Of a stretch of DNA of 64,000 nucleotides, positions 13,966 through 27,591 are shown piece after piece. This DNA comes from Setaria digitata (taxonomy: Eukaryota > Nematoda > Chromadorea > Rhabditida > Setariidae). The notes under the pieces were generated by a model, which saw only the letters and a program-made list of their open reading frames with translations, was not told the DNA's origin and did no database searches. Both the position numbers and the translations under genes were made by a program. Location of the stretch: positions 1 through 64,000 of the forward strand of contig RCAB01000211.1 in NCBI GenBank assembly GCA_003640385.1, given 5' to 3'. Numbering within the stretch: position 1 is the first letter of the stretch; the number at the start of each line of letters is the position of its first letter.

Positions 13966-16900
13966 ATTGGAATGAAATGACAAGCAGCTGTACAATATGC
14001 ATTCGACTGATGGATGATGATATATTACAATTAAGTAAACAACATAAAAGGTAAAATAAATGCAAGGAAGGGCCTGGCAGGTGTGGCCGGGCTGATGTTT
14101 TGTGTAATTGCTTGGCCATTGCTCAGATTACACGGCTACACATGTTAGACGATCTTTCACACTTGCTAGAACTCATCTGATCGACAAATTACAAGTGTAA
14201 GAGGTGTATGTATTTCTTTCTGTCTTAACCATTTTTTCTAGGCTTGTGCTTTATCGACCTCCTGGCTATATTATGTACTTGAAACTACTTTTCAATTATT
14301 CTGCTAATCACCATCTGCCAAGAAATGAAATATCGCTCTGCTTCTTGAAATGCTTAGCAATTATCTGATAAATTCAAACTTTTAAATTTGAAATTGTGTT
14401 GCAAGCACTGCATGCTAAATAAATAGTTGTGACAAAAAGTACTGAACTAACATACTAACTAGACTGCAGTAAATGTGATTTGTTAGCTCAGCTGACGCAT
14501 TCATGTATCTGTAACGAGAAGATCCGTGATATAATAAAATGGAATACCTGAAGTTTTGATTCCTTTTCTAATTATTTCGTCACTTTATTACTTATAATTT
14601 TATACTGCTAGATAATAAATTCTATTCAATGTATGATAAATATTATGGAAAGCTTTCCTTGCACTTTTCCTTATTCAATAGGAAAAAAGTTTTGAAGAAA
14701 AAGTGCAATTTCATTGGAATCCTTCCCGATTCCACTCATAATGTCGTACTACTTCCCATTACATTTCCATGAGTTTCTCTCATTGCACAGACAGTAAAAA
14801 GAGTCTTACTGAAACGAAAACGAAAAAAAAGTCTTCTGTGCCTGAAATTACAAAAGAAACGAGAAAAAAGAAATGCTAATAATCATTAATTTGCACTTAT
14901 GCATATTTGCCATGCGATACGGTGCGAAGCAGTACATTATATCTACCCAATCAACAGTAATTATTATAATCTACCGTCTTAGAATCATCAAATGTATACC
15001 TGAAATCTTAAGTAAGGTCACACTGTGGTCCTCAGCTCAGGGGATGACATGACACAAGGAGAGGAAGGGTAAACAACAATTAAGTTGGTAAATTGCATGT
15101 TGGAAAGAGGGAGAAGGAATTTTGCAAGATGTTTTATTGCTCACTCTCTTCAATTCTGCGTTTCATTCAGAGGCTGGAGAGATTATTCCAAAATGTTTCT
15201 CGGCTGATTTTTAAAATTTCTTATGTCATCGATGCTACTGTTTCAGTTAACTTCTTCAGCTAAAGTTCACTGATCCACGAATTTCAATTTAAGTTACATT
15301 GTCCAAGGAACTTTCGCATAGTTTTCCCATGAATTTCATTCCAATTTTCATCTCATCACTTGCCGAAATTAGCATATTCCCATTGAAGTACATTGTCAGC
15401 AATTCCACTCCATTAAACAGGCAGTTAGGATGTTGCCGACATTGATGAAGTTGAAAACGCTAACGGAGCATTGAGTGAAGACTGGTAGCGAAAAATCCAA
15501 AATAATTCAACAATTGGCATTATTTGGCGGGACAATTCATTACACATCCATCCATCTTTCCTGCAAAATAGTCAGTCATCTGACAATTTCAATTTAAATG
15601 TCTCTTGTCTTAGTCGCATTGAAATTTCAGAATGGACTATTATGCTCAAACAATTAGACACAATATCAATAAAAGCGTTAACTAATTAATTAGTATTAAT
15701 GGTTAAATGAATGAGCTTAGAGAACACTATCCGGAAAATTTGTGAATCGAAGTGTTTTTTACACAACATCATCCAAAATACAGCAAAAATATTCACTGAT
15801 TTCTTTTTTTTCACTACTTCCATTGCTGTGACTGAGAAGTTTTATTATTAATCAGTTATTCGAAGCAAGAAGTAGATTTTAAAATGAATTTGTTTAAATC
15901 AAATTAGAATTTTTAGGTTAACTCAGACATTGTCCATAATAAGCAATCGTGCATGTATGAAGATTTCCAAATCAATCATTAATTGATTTTGAAATTATTG
16001 AGAAAAAAAAAGAGAATCGAAATTAACCTTATCACCTCTCTACCTATAATTGGAGTTCTTTTTGATGCTCTCAGCAACCTGTCATCTTCTTTTCAAGTTC
16101 GATTTACAATACAATTCATCCTTCCTTCCCATTTTCTTATCTTTTTTTTGTTTTGCATTTATGAGATAAATCGAAATGAGCAAAGCAAAAACTCATTCCA
16201 AATTAGTGATGACCTGCGGGAGAGAGCAAATGGATGAGTACTTTCATAATTATATTTAATTGACTGACAACAAACGAAATTTAAAAACAAGAAATATTGT
16301 TGAAAACTGCATGAAAAGGAAAAAACTTTCAACAAATTTTCTATTTCGATTTCGTACCTCTTAAACTCTTTTTTGTTTAAAATTGTCAGTAGTGAAATTT
16401 TGAAAGAAACAAAAATTCTTAAATGATTGTAACATGTCGAAAATTAACCTTATCGAAGGAAACTGATGAAAATTCACTGTTTAGGATGGATGACATGATT
16501 TCAAGGATTTATTATTTCATTTTTTCCTGAAACTGAACTAAAGAATACAAGAAAATGATGGCAATTTTGATGTGATTTGTTCAACTGTAAATGATTATCA
16601 GTAAGTACTAGAAAAAAATTCAAAATTTTCTAAATCTCTGTTTAGCATAACTTCTAAAAAAAGAAGTTACATATTCATGTGACAAAAAAAGAAAAAAAAC
16701 TGCAAAACATGATAAAATGAAATATTCTCATATTGAATTTTTATCTTTCCATTAATAATTGAAATGATTTAATAAATTTATAAAAGTTGAAGTGGAATTC
16801 ATCTTGCACTTTTGCTAAACATTCAACACCTTAACGGGGTCCACTTGGTGAATATGAATGATAATGTCATTTTCGATGGATATTGCAGAATACATTAAAA

Positions 16901-19900
16901 GCGATTGACAAGGTCAAAATGAAAAATGGAATAAAAATTGAGACGAATGAAATGTGTGACATTAGCAATGTTCGCTTATCGTTAACGAAATTCAAGTAAG
17001 GAGTGAGTGAATTGAAATTTATGAATTATCTAAATTTCATAAATGTTCCTAAGCTTGAATATTGCTATGTTGAAAATTTTTTAGATAATGCAGGAGTTAT
17101 TAACGGCTCATGAATTGAATTTGGTGGCTGATAAATTGAAATATCATTGAAGAAGATGGCAGTGCTATTTTAAAATATTGCAAGGAAATTCATTTTCAGT
17201 AACATGTTAAGATGCCTTTTCTTTTAAATTCATTTTAAACTAATGTTTTACAGTTGTTGACATGAAATAATATAAAATAAGGAGAAGAAATTGATTAATT
17301 GGAGACTGATTAGATAGTTTCACTAATGGATTGATTATATATTCGTTGAAAGGATTGGAAATAATAGTGAAAAATAGAAATTGGATATTTGAATTTACAG
17401 GAAAAGAAGGATGAAAATCATTTGAGATAACGATAAAATAGAAAGAAGACGAAAGCCCCATTCATGGAAATTTAATTAGTCAAAATTGAGGATAAGAAAA
17501 GAGATAGAAATAGGTATTATTTTTTGGATTTCAACCTAATAACAACAAAATGATTGTGAAATTAAGTGTAAGTATAAGAATCACTTTATTCAGTTCAATT
17601 TACAGTTTAATTTATTTGCAACTAGAAATTCTATTAATTGAATCTATAATTAGCCCAAAAAGATTATACTTTAGGACGTACGATACGTGGAACATCGTAC
17701 GTCGTGGTCGTGATGATGGAACTGATAGCATAAAGATGAGAATAAGACTGAATGTGTAAATAAGATTAGTGTAAATAGCACTTACTGAAGCAGTCACAGT
17801 ACTATGTTCTTTCATAACTGCCAGTCCTAAATTACCAAAAAAAAATTTCGTCGTTGTCATCCCTGTCCTCAACATCTAAGCAAAATCAATTTCATTACAG
17901 AGCTTTCCGTTTTATCCATTCGAAATTGAGGCCGGGAATATTTGAATTCTTTTTTTTTTTTTTGGTTATCAAATCTAACTAGTTATTAATTTCAGTGATT
18001 AGTGAAGAAGCTTGAATAGAAAATAACCCTCTGGGATTGTTCCTTTCCCACATGTCACACTTTTGCATTCCATAATCACTTCAACTTCATTTTCTTCCCT
18101 CACGAATTCAGAGATAAAAGTTTTTCGCTGGGCCAAAAAAATTAGCATTTAAAATTTTGTGTTGTTTTGCAAATAAAAATTAAAAAAGATAATAGTTTAG
18201 AGTTTTGATTTTTTAACTTGGTGCATTTGTTTTTTAAGTTCAATTTTGGTTCAATAATTTCGAGAAAAAAAATTTTTTTTTTTGGAGGAAAGGTTGCTTT
18301 AATTAGTTTGATTCTTTCTTATCTGCACATTAACTAAATAAAAAAATTCATACACTGTGACGCATAGTGTGACATCTCAACAAATAGGCAGAAAAATGTC
18401 AAATTCAAAATTATAATTTCAGGACAGAATAATTTAGCCAAAAACTATTACAAATATAAAAGGAAAATTGCTCGCTTATTTAAAATTTATTCGCCAATGA
18501 TCTTTGACTCAGCTTTGTAAGTATCACGTATCACGTTAATTAAGTCAAAAAATGTTCTTCAAATAAATCCTGCAATCATAATAAATTTGTGGTACCATGT
18601 TCTGATATTGTACAACGATAAAAACTGATGCGAGCAAGGCTTTAGGCCAAATCTTTTCTTTGATTAAAAAAAAAATTTCTTTCATGAGCAATTAAAATTC
18701 TAATTACACCATAAAAAATAGCACAGGGCATTCATATGCTGAGCGATTTATAGTGGTATAATTAAATGATCATTTCCTTTGCTTATTTCGATTATTACAT
18801 GTGAATCAGAATTGAATGATTTTAAATTATGCATACTTGCAGTATATGAGTAAAAGTCCGAAAGCTATGCTACAACTTGGCCAAAATATTATTGCATCAA
18901 AAAAAATATTTTTAGTGGTAATTTCCATTTGATTTAAATTAAATAAGTTATGTTGTACAGAAATTTTTTTTATCAGTTCAAGTTTCAGTAGATGCTATGA
19001 AGTGGTACTAGAATAATTGCTTTCTGAATAATTTGCTTAGATTATTTCAAACTAACGGACTATTCTAGCTAGTTCAATTAAAGTAACTGAAATCATTTTT
19101 CCTCATTTATCCCATCTTTTTCATCTAAATTATACGGAATAAGGATAGAACAAAATTTTGTAAAAATTATTACGAATTAGAGTTTCAAAACTCTTTTATT
19201 TCATTTGGAGCGGGTAAAGGAGAAAATTGAAAGTGATTTGAGAACTAATATACTAGTGTGAAGTCAATTAAAATGAATATTTTGTTCTCTATTAAATCGA
19301 GTTATTTTATGGCATATAGTAAAACTGCTTCCTTCAACTAAATGTCTCTTTACTAGTTTAATTTCAAGGCTAAAGGCCAATATTTAGCTATGAACAAATA
19401 TCTCAGTTAATTACCATCGTTAGGTTATAATTTCATAGAAATTCTTCGAAACAGAAACAAACCACAAATAGATATATTGTGATAGAAAAAAAAGAGGTGA
19501 ATATCTGATTAATGGCATTTCAATTTAGCGAAGGATTTCAGGTTTCAGATGACAATGATACTGCTGCGGAATTTTGTCATATCAGAAACTATTTACCGAC
19601 ATTAAGTTATTTAAAGCAATGCATGTGATTTGTTAGAAATGCTATTCCTTGAAACTCTTCCCAAATTTCATGGATCAATTCAAATTTTTAGATCTGAAAT
19701 GCTAAATTCAGCAATTATACGATTGAGTTTTGATTAAATCGAAATTAATTTGACAAATAAACGAATGGCTTTCTTTCTTTTTGTGTATACCATTTTTAAG
19801 TACAATATATTTTCATATGTATGATCAAAAATTCTATGAATTACTTCGTCTGCAACATTATAACAACAATCAGTGGAATTGCTAATGGATATGAATTCCA

Positions 19901-20237
19901 ATTCCATTTTTCATTTTGAGTTAAAAGTAGGCAAAGATAAGTGTATGACCGAATAAAAATAATGTAAATTTTCAGTGAAAATGAAACAATCATTTTGTTG
20001 CTATTTACTAAAATTATTTTGAACAAGTGAAGTGTGAAAAATGATAAATGAAATATGAATTAAACTAAGAGTATGTAAAAGATCTCCAGTGATAATAACA
20101 ATAGCAAACAGTTTTATCATAAATAATCAAATCCATTGGCTATTCCATCACTGTAGAAGTAGTAAAAACAGTTGTTTATGTGTCTGAACTAACTGACATC
20201 ATATCATTCATTCCCGTCAGTGTGAATGATTTACTCT

Positions 20238-20279
20238 TGATATGATATGATATGATGTAGCGTGGTATGGTATAGTATA

Positions 20280-20313
<34 letters not shown>
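20238..20313. repeat. Degenerate GATAT/GGTAT array followed by (AT)n microsatellite
   Basis: Imperfect pentamer repeats (GATAT drifting to GGTAT and AGTAT) run directly into about 16 units of AT. This is a simple-sequence tract with no coding potential, likely length-variable between individuals. Confidence 0.85.
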
Positions 20314-20318
<5 letters not shown>

Positions 20319-20659
20319 CCCATCAGCTGTTCTATCTCGTACTTTATTCATTTTATATTTGTTGATGAAAATATTTATCATTTGTTTATCAACAGTATGT
20401 ATAGATAGATAAAAAAAAAAAACATAATGGGATATTTTAGCAAATCAATCAAATGCTTTTGATCTTGCAATTATAGTCTTTTTTCCGGATCAGGTAAAGC
20501 AAGATACATAGGAAGCCAAAAGTATACAGTGGCAATATGAATCGGAAATCACGAGTGATTTTCCATAGAGAGGTGGCGGTGCATTGACGTTTGATAGGAT
20601 ATTTTTTTTTTATTCGTCCATTCACAACTGAGAACAGAACGCAAATTCCCGAAATGAAA

Positions 20660-20910
20660 AACTACAAGGACTGCGTAGTTCCGGAAAGGTGAGACGACGA
20701 CGGGTGTAATATCTCTGTCCGATCAAAGTGTAGCCAAAATCAAACTTGAAAGGAAGGAATGTAGTCACTTCGATCATCCTCTTTCACATGACAGGATAGA
20801 ATTAACTTCAACCTTTCTCTATTATTTCATCATTTCTTATCATCTATTTAAAGCTGCCCTTCTTCGAAAAAGGCTCTCAAACAACTTCATTTACTTTTTC
20901 AATCAGATGC
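20660..20910 (+). other. Open frame without start codon in a less AT-rich patch
   Basis: After a stop near 20671 the plus strand stays open for about 80 codons (reading for instance VISLSDQSVAKIKLERKEC), which is unusual in this AT-rich DNA, but there is no ATG at its head. The overlapping upstream frame ends in a good donor-like GGAAAG|GTGAGA. This could be part of an exon, a decayed gene, or chance. Confidence 0.15.
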
Positions 20911-21228
20911 CTTTTTGAAAGGTTTCAATTACCGGTATCAACAAAACAGAAATATATACTCAGTGAATTAATGTCTTCGAGATCACCGATAATAACCTGA
21001 CAAGTCCCAAAAGCATGAAGCAACTCATACATTTTGGATTCATCTATTGATAACTTGACTAATTATATGGCTTATAATTTTTTCATAACTCAATCAATGT
21101 TAATGAAGTTATCACTGATATCTTCAATATCTTTATTATATTTACATGTAATATATATTAATTAGCTTTTCTACCTTATTGAATTTTTATTTACATTTTC
21201 ATCGTGTAATATTTATGGATTCATATAT

Positions 21229-21239
21229 CTATCTATCTA

Positions 21240-21280
<41 letters not shown>
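21229..21280. repeat. (ATCT)n-(AT)n compound microsatellite
   Basis: A few ATCT units are followed by more than 18 AT units. The tract abuts a perfect palindrome. It is simple-sequence DNA only. Confidence 0.9.
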
Positions 21281-21284
<4 letters not shown>

Positions 21285-21312
21285 AAACATTCATATATAT
21301 GAATGTTTCAAT
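21281..21312. repeat. Perfect 32-bp palindrome
   Basis: The 16-base half ATTGAAACATTCATAT is followed immediately by its exact reverse complement, with no spacer. It sits at the end of an AT microsatellite, so the whole 80-bp block can extrude as a cruciform. No protein-coding context. Confidence 0.9.
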
Positions 21313-22252
21313 CCTTTTCATTATGCTTCACATGTAGATTTTATTGCTTCTAACAACTTTTCATGCCAATTTACTCCTTAATTTCCCTTAATTACAAATT
21401 CCAAAACTTCAAAATTAGATCATTAGGAGGGAGAAAGAAAGTGACCGCTGCTTTACGAAGAACTGAACAAAGATTCAAATTTTATTAAGAGCGTATCAAT
21501 GCACTTGTAGGGAAGATTTGAATCGATTTTTACCGAATAGAAAAATTTAGACTTAATACAGGGTAATAAAAGTATAGTTGACAAATAGACTTAAGTCCAA
21601 CCTGCTCCATGAAGAGCTTCATTTACATCTATAAAGCATATCTCACTATCACAACAACCTTTATCAGCAGAAAAGCCCATTGGAGATAAATAAATCATAA
21701 AATGAATTTTAAAAACACTAAGATCTTCGAACCCTCTCAGTGTAGTTAGTAAAATCATGTTCAAGTTGTAAGGTTAAAAGTTTGTGAGTTCAAGTTATTC
21801 AGTGTAATTTGCTCGATCAGTGTTCCCGCATACTAACTTGATGATGACCTGAATATGCAGGATGATCCCAGATGAAAGAAATAAACCTTGCCAAATTCAG
21901 TTAATCGTTAATCGTTAAGAGATATATCGCTATTTTAAATGTTGTCAAAATAGGACAATCTGATATTATTTTAAGCAATCATTTGTTTGAATTTCCATAA
22001 CTAGCATAAATGTTGAAAAAGAGAAGGAAAAAATCAAACACATGTGAGCAATAATATCGCGCCAATATATATATATGTATAGTGCTACAAATGAAAGGGA
22101 GATGTTCTCTAATGGAAGTCCAATTCTTTTTTTTTTATTTTACAAATAAAAACTGTTCTCAGTGCAGTTGCTATGTATGAAGAAATGGACTAATAACGGT
22201 GAATAACAAGCAGATCATTAGAAACTATGAACGAAGGGTCCAAATTTAAAAT

Positions 22253-22426
22253 TTAGAAAATTTTCAAACCGTCGTTTTAACAAATCTAAATAATTTTGCA
22301 CTGGCCAAACTAGCCATCGAGGAAGAGAAAAACTTATACGGACCATGCAGTCCCTTTTGGGACTTTTATCAAAGAGATATTCCTCAACTTGTCGCAAACT
22401 TTGAAGTGAGACTCAGTCAGTTTTAA
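22253..22426 (+). other. Candidate coding segment of unknown origin
   Basis: The plus strand is open for about 58 codons up to a TAA at 22424-22426. The last 35 codons have a balanced, protein-like composition (for example LYGPCSPFWDFYQRDIPQLV), unlike the low-complexity frames around it. A good donor (TTTGAA|GTGAGA) lies at 22405/22406 and an acceptor-like CTAG near 22310-22313. No second exon and no recognised family; it may be an exon of an undetected plus-strand gene or a remnant. Confidence 0.2.
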
Positions 22427-23423
22427 TATTTGCTCAAATTACTGAACACTGCTAATTCCCAATAACATTAAGAGGCGCCAGTCATTTTGTTTTAATACCT
22501 TTTCTCAAATAAAACTTATTGGTTTAAAACTAGTACCGTATATGAATATACTTCACAACCTAATTAACCACAACCATTACTCGCCCCAAACAATCGCCAC
22601 TAACCAATCAGTTAATTAATAAATCATCCATACTCTATTGATCCCAACTCTTATCCATATGGGCGAAAGCTTCTACTCCGGCCCCTACTTACCACGTATT
22701 TCGTCTTTTAACGAAGTTGAGAATATTGATATAAAAAAAAAAAAATGAAGTGAACCCAGATCTTCAGAGGATAGTAATTTATAGATGAAGAACAATAAAA
22801 TAAATTCTGCAAGGCAGGAAATATTCACTGAAAATTAGACACATTCAGAGAATGCAATTATGTTAGAGAATATCAAAAATAATACTGACTGTCAACGATT
22901 GATGATATTTCTTGGGCATCAGTTTCCAGTGTGATTAATTACAACTCCAAATTAAACGTATCTAAAATTATTTCCAAAATAGCAAAGGGAGAGTGCCACA
23001 GATTCTCCAATAAAATCAGTGAAAAAGAATCACAAGGAGCAAATTTTCAACTTCAATTAAGAAGACTTAAAAAGTTCCGGAAAAAGTATATATTTATTCA
23101 AAGCCATTTATTTAGCAAAAGACAAAAACAAAGTACATGAATGGGAAGGAGAAAAACATATCTTTTTAGCTACTAGAACGTATCCTAGAAAGGAATTAAA
23201 CAAATTTAAAAGCATTTCAAAAAAAAAAAAAACTATAATTTCAGTAAAAGAATTCTGTACAAACACTCCTACTCTTCAAGAAACATGAAGAGAAATAAAC
23301 ACTGCGATAAAAGGAAATGATTCCTTCAAGCACTTTGCTGTTAATACTGTTTCTGGGAAGCATTATCTCACATTATTTTCAAATATAATTATAATTATAT
23401 TTGTGAAAACAGGAACGATTAAA

Positions 23424-26400
23424 TCACTCTCTGGTAGATCGAATTCGTTTAATCCTTGGGAAATGGTCTTCCAACCCACCACTTTCAGGACCCATTGTTG
23501 TTTGAACACTATTAGTATCCTAAATTACCTTTTATTTCAGTTCACTTTTTTATATCACTTTTTTGCAACATCTTTAATAGCGCGATGAATAGTGCGCAAA
23601 CAGTATTTCCTAGTAATTACTTCATAAAGGTCTAAAATATTTTAATACCAAGCACTGCTTTTTTAGCACGAAAGCTAAAATGGTATGACCATACTTGACA
23701 GGTATCACAATTATCTATGGAAATTAACAAAAAGGAGAAATTCTCTATGAAAAAGCATTAAAATATCTTTAAAAAGTACTTCAATATCGGATAACTCCAG
23801 TTACATACCCGATAAGTGTCTGACGATAATTTACAGGAATGCAAAATATCAAGTTTCTTTTGAATTAGCGGCCATAATACATCGTCTGCTGTACCCTTGG
23901 CAATTAAATACTGTACAAAAACGGAATCTTTCTGGCCAAGCCTATGAGCACGATCTTCGGCTTGCTTCAAAGTCTAGAATATAATACAATAAGTATAAAT
24001 TTAGCGATTACAATACGTTTTGCTTAAGAATATTATGAAAATAATACTTTCTCACAGATGAATCACTTATTATAGCGTTCAGAAAAAAAAATTTAAAAGT
24101 TTAAGGTTGTAGGGAAATATCTTTAGGTGACGTAAGTGGTGGTCACAGCAAGACTTCTATCATCTTCAACTAAAAAGGATATCCATAATAACTCATTAAT
24201 AAACTGAGGAGTGCCAGAAATTAAGGAATGGAGATAATTTGATAGAATTCGCAGTGCCAATCAACATCGACTGTAGCACTCACACCAGGGTTCCAATGTA
24301 ATTCAGCGAATACAACGACTGATGCAGCAGTTAAAGTAATACCGATCCCGGCAGCAGTTATCGATAAAACTGCAACTACAACATCATCATTTTCCTGAAA
24401 CAACCGACATTGCTCATCACGAGAACGACTAACCGTAGCACCATCGATTCGTATTGACCGCAATCCCTATAAAATAGACAGAGACTGCAAATTCACTTTA
24501 TACTCATTTGCATGACGCAACTTTGAAAACCACTTTTGAAAAGACTAATAAAATCAGAAACAATTGCAGAATATAATAAAAATGGAAAATGGAACATATT
24601 TTAGGGACAAAAGTATTCATCGAAAGAAAAAAACCTTTTTAGCGACATCCATTGATATCATATCCAGGACAACCTGATGATGTGCAAACACCAGTAACTT
24701 CTTTTTTGGCGCACCTTCATAAAAATAATGATCAATAATGTATCGTGTAATACTTTTCGCTTTAGCAATTCCTGTCTCGTAATAATACTCAACCAGTCGC
24801 TGTTGTCTCGTATCATTATCCTTTAAATAAACAACCAGTTTAAACACCACCTAATGTTTCTCTAATCAGTAATTATAAAGGAAAACCTTGGCACCAGTAT
24901 AAGCAGCTTTTGCTTCTCGCAATTTGGCAATATTTGTATAAATGGAATCATCTGTCAGGTACACAATCTCTCTTCTTTTCACCGGAATATCATTCAGAAC
25001 ATCTTTCTTCAATCTTCTTAAAAAATCTGTACATTAAGTATATTCAGAGAAAAACTATTTATGAATCTATATGTTGTAAAATGAGATAAAAAGTCTTACC
25101 TCAACATGATGCTACCCGTTAAGATTATTCCTAATTCATCACTATTTGTGCAGCCTTTGGCTTCAAAACTATATTTCCCTTGTTTACCATCACAGTAACG
25201 AAAAGCGAAATCACGGTAGTTGGGAAACATTTTGGAATCAATGATACGAATTTGACTGAATAATTCTGCTGGACGCGAAAGAGCAGGCGTTCCAGTCAGT
25301 AAAATAACTCGTAATGCTCTTTTCTGAATGAATAGTAATTAATATAAAATGTTCTATGATGCATAATAGAAGTAAAGCAATACGAAATGCTAGAATAAAA
25401 AGATATCAACAAAGAGCTTATCAGTAACTGCTTCTAGAATGATCTTTGAAGACTTAAATTCGAAGGAGTGCAAAAAATATAATTCAAATCTTTACATACT
25501 TACAGAAATATTAGTAGCAACTTTGGTTCTTTGTGCGTTACCATCCTTTAGCAAGTGTGATTCATCCTTTAAAATTTTTATTACAACTAAAAAAAGACAA
25601 GATAATATTCAAGTGTTTGGAGAAACAATAATAGCTGATACTTCAAATTTGCGAGAGAAGACTTGAAAAAAAATGCATTCTAACTTACAAAAATAACTGC
25701 TTTGAAATCGTACTCAACAAGATGCGACTGTTTAGAAACCATCAAATCATAACTCATGATGACCACCGTTTGCTTCGTTTTCTTTACTGGCAGACGATCG
25801 CTCCCCTTTTCAATAATGATGATGTTATCAACATCCGGCAAAAAACTTTCGAACTGCTATAAAGTTATTAAACTAGCAATGGTTAAAAGAGATAAAGTTA
25901 GTCAACATTAGGTGTAAGCAAGATTTGTTTTGATCTTGTTCACTTGTTAATTAAAAACATAAGTGGTAAGGGAAGATAAACAAACATTCAACCAAGAGAA
26001 CTTCACAGATGATGGACATATAATAAGCAACGGCCAATCATATTTGAAATACCGCGCAATACCAAGAGCTTGGATCGATTTACCAAGACCCATTTCATCG
26101 GCCAAAAGCAGACGACCTCTTTTCATCACGCCATATCTAAAAGACTACAGATTTCGGATTTTTTATTGATTTTCAAGCAAGAACGCACTGCAAGAAATAG
26201 ACAAATAGCTGACATGAAACGTACATTACGCCTCGACGCTGATATGGGAAAAGCGCATCAACCAGTGTCTTGTCAATATGCTTCTCGAGATTAGGCTCGT
26301 TCATCCCGACATTTGACTTGCCATAAGTTAAAAGAGCCTGGAATACAAGTGGCACAAAAATCATTTCGTAAAGCTGGAAAATAAATAGCTAAGAATCGAG

Positions 26401-27591
26401 GAACGAAATACCTTAACAGCATAATCAGAGATTTTCTCGATTTCTAATGAGACATCATTCAGTGCATGCAAGGCTTTCTCAACCGCATAAATATCCTCCA
26501 AAGGAAATGACCAAGCTCTTATTTCAGGAACATAAATTTTAGATGGAATTGCCTTGAAAACAGAAACAACTGACTGGTTGAATGGCGTGAAATGCACCTG
26601 AAAAGACAAAAAGCAGTTTTTTGAATCGATCAATGGTAAATGAATAATTTTATTCAAATTTCAAAAATACATAAGCAAGTAACATAAATATACCGCTTTC
26701 TAGTAATACATTATAAAATGCACTTATCCTTTGAAAAAAATATTCAGACAACTGACAAACCCTAACTCAAATTTGTTATAAAACAATTAAAAAGGAGACA
26801 GATAAATACTGATGAACAGTTTGAAAAAAATACGAAACATTTCCCATGTAATAATTGACTGATAGACGAACAGCAGCACCACGGGAAAACGTAAATATTT
26901 CTTGTCCCCTTAATTCTTCCTTTTCTTCTAATACGTCTATTTCATGTTACTAATGCACAGCACAGAAGTTCCCCATAATTTTTTAGCACTATTTTCGGTT
27001 AAATGGATTACATTTTAGGCTATCCACATATTATTTCATCACATTTTAAAAAACAAACAAACATGTATTACTGATAGAAAATCTAACCTGAAAAGACTTG
27101 GAATCAATAAGCTTGAAGGAAACGTTAACAGTGCTTCGCCTGTTGTAAACTGGAGAAACAATGGGAGGTCGTTTAACCGGTGATAATAGGGGACACACCT
27201 TGCAATCTTTGTCTTTTGATGCAATGGACTGGACGGATGTAGATGGTTGTGATTCATCACGATATGTTATGATATATTTGGGAGTAGCCAAATCGGAGCT
27301 GGCCATATCCTGATCTTTTGCTGTAAGCAGCTCTACAGCACCAGTTTTAGCCCCACTTGCAACGGACGCTTTGTTAGATGGATCCAGTGTCTTGGATTCG
27401 GATCGTAACATTACTTCTGCCTTAATGGCCCCATTCGAGGTGGTAGGATTTGGAGTAGCAGTCAAGCAGTTACTATTTCCTGCTGTATCTTTGTCCCTCT
27501 CACGCCGCTGCCGTAAAGCCATCCGCCGCATAGCTTCTACCCGGTTACGTTCAATCCGTTTCAGCTGTTCAGCAGTCAGTGATGAAGCCAT
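23424..27591 (-). CDS. smarcal1: SMARCAL1/HARP-type annealing helicase (SNF2 family)
   Basis: This is an ATP-driven DNA translocase that re-anneals RPA-coated single strands at stalled replication forks in the nucleus; the C. elegans counterpart is SMRC-1. The start at 27591 opens with an RPA-binding-like segment ([20 protein letters not shown]). One HARP domain spans the junction of exons 1 and 2. The SNF2 motor follows: Walker A in [16 protein letters not shown], motif II DESH, motif III LLTGTP, and the C-terminal lobe with [19 protein letters not shown] and [11 protein letters not shown]. Exons with checked phase: 27591-27088, 26597-26412, 26373-26230, 26144-25986, 25856-25689, 25566-25504, 25323-25100, then about 25017-24889, 24820-24635, 24466-24275, 23974-23809 and 23519-23424. 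The last exon adds a 31-residue basic tail ending RIRSTRE. The exon 3/4 junction is the least certain: a phase-0 acceptor TGTAG at 26145 was chosen. All motor motifs are intact. Confidence 0.93.

Larger units (their letters stand above)
9351..23423. other. 14-kb gene-poor region
   Basis: This long AT-rich stretch has no gene that I can support. It contains AT microsatellites (20281-20313 and 21229-21280), a perfect palindrome (21281-21312), a hairpin-forming inverted repeat (11119-11234) and several isolated open frames with splice-like ends, listed separately at low confidence. It may hold intergenic DNA, long introns of an undetected gene, or noncoding RNAs. Confidence 0.5.
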
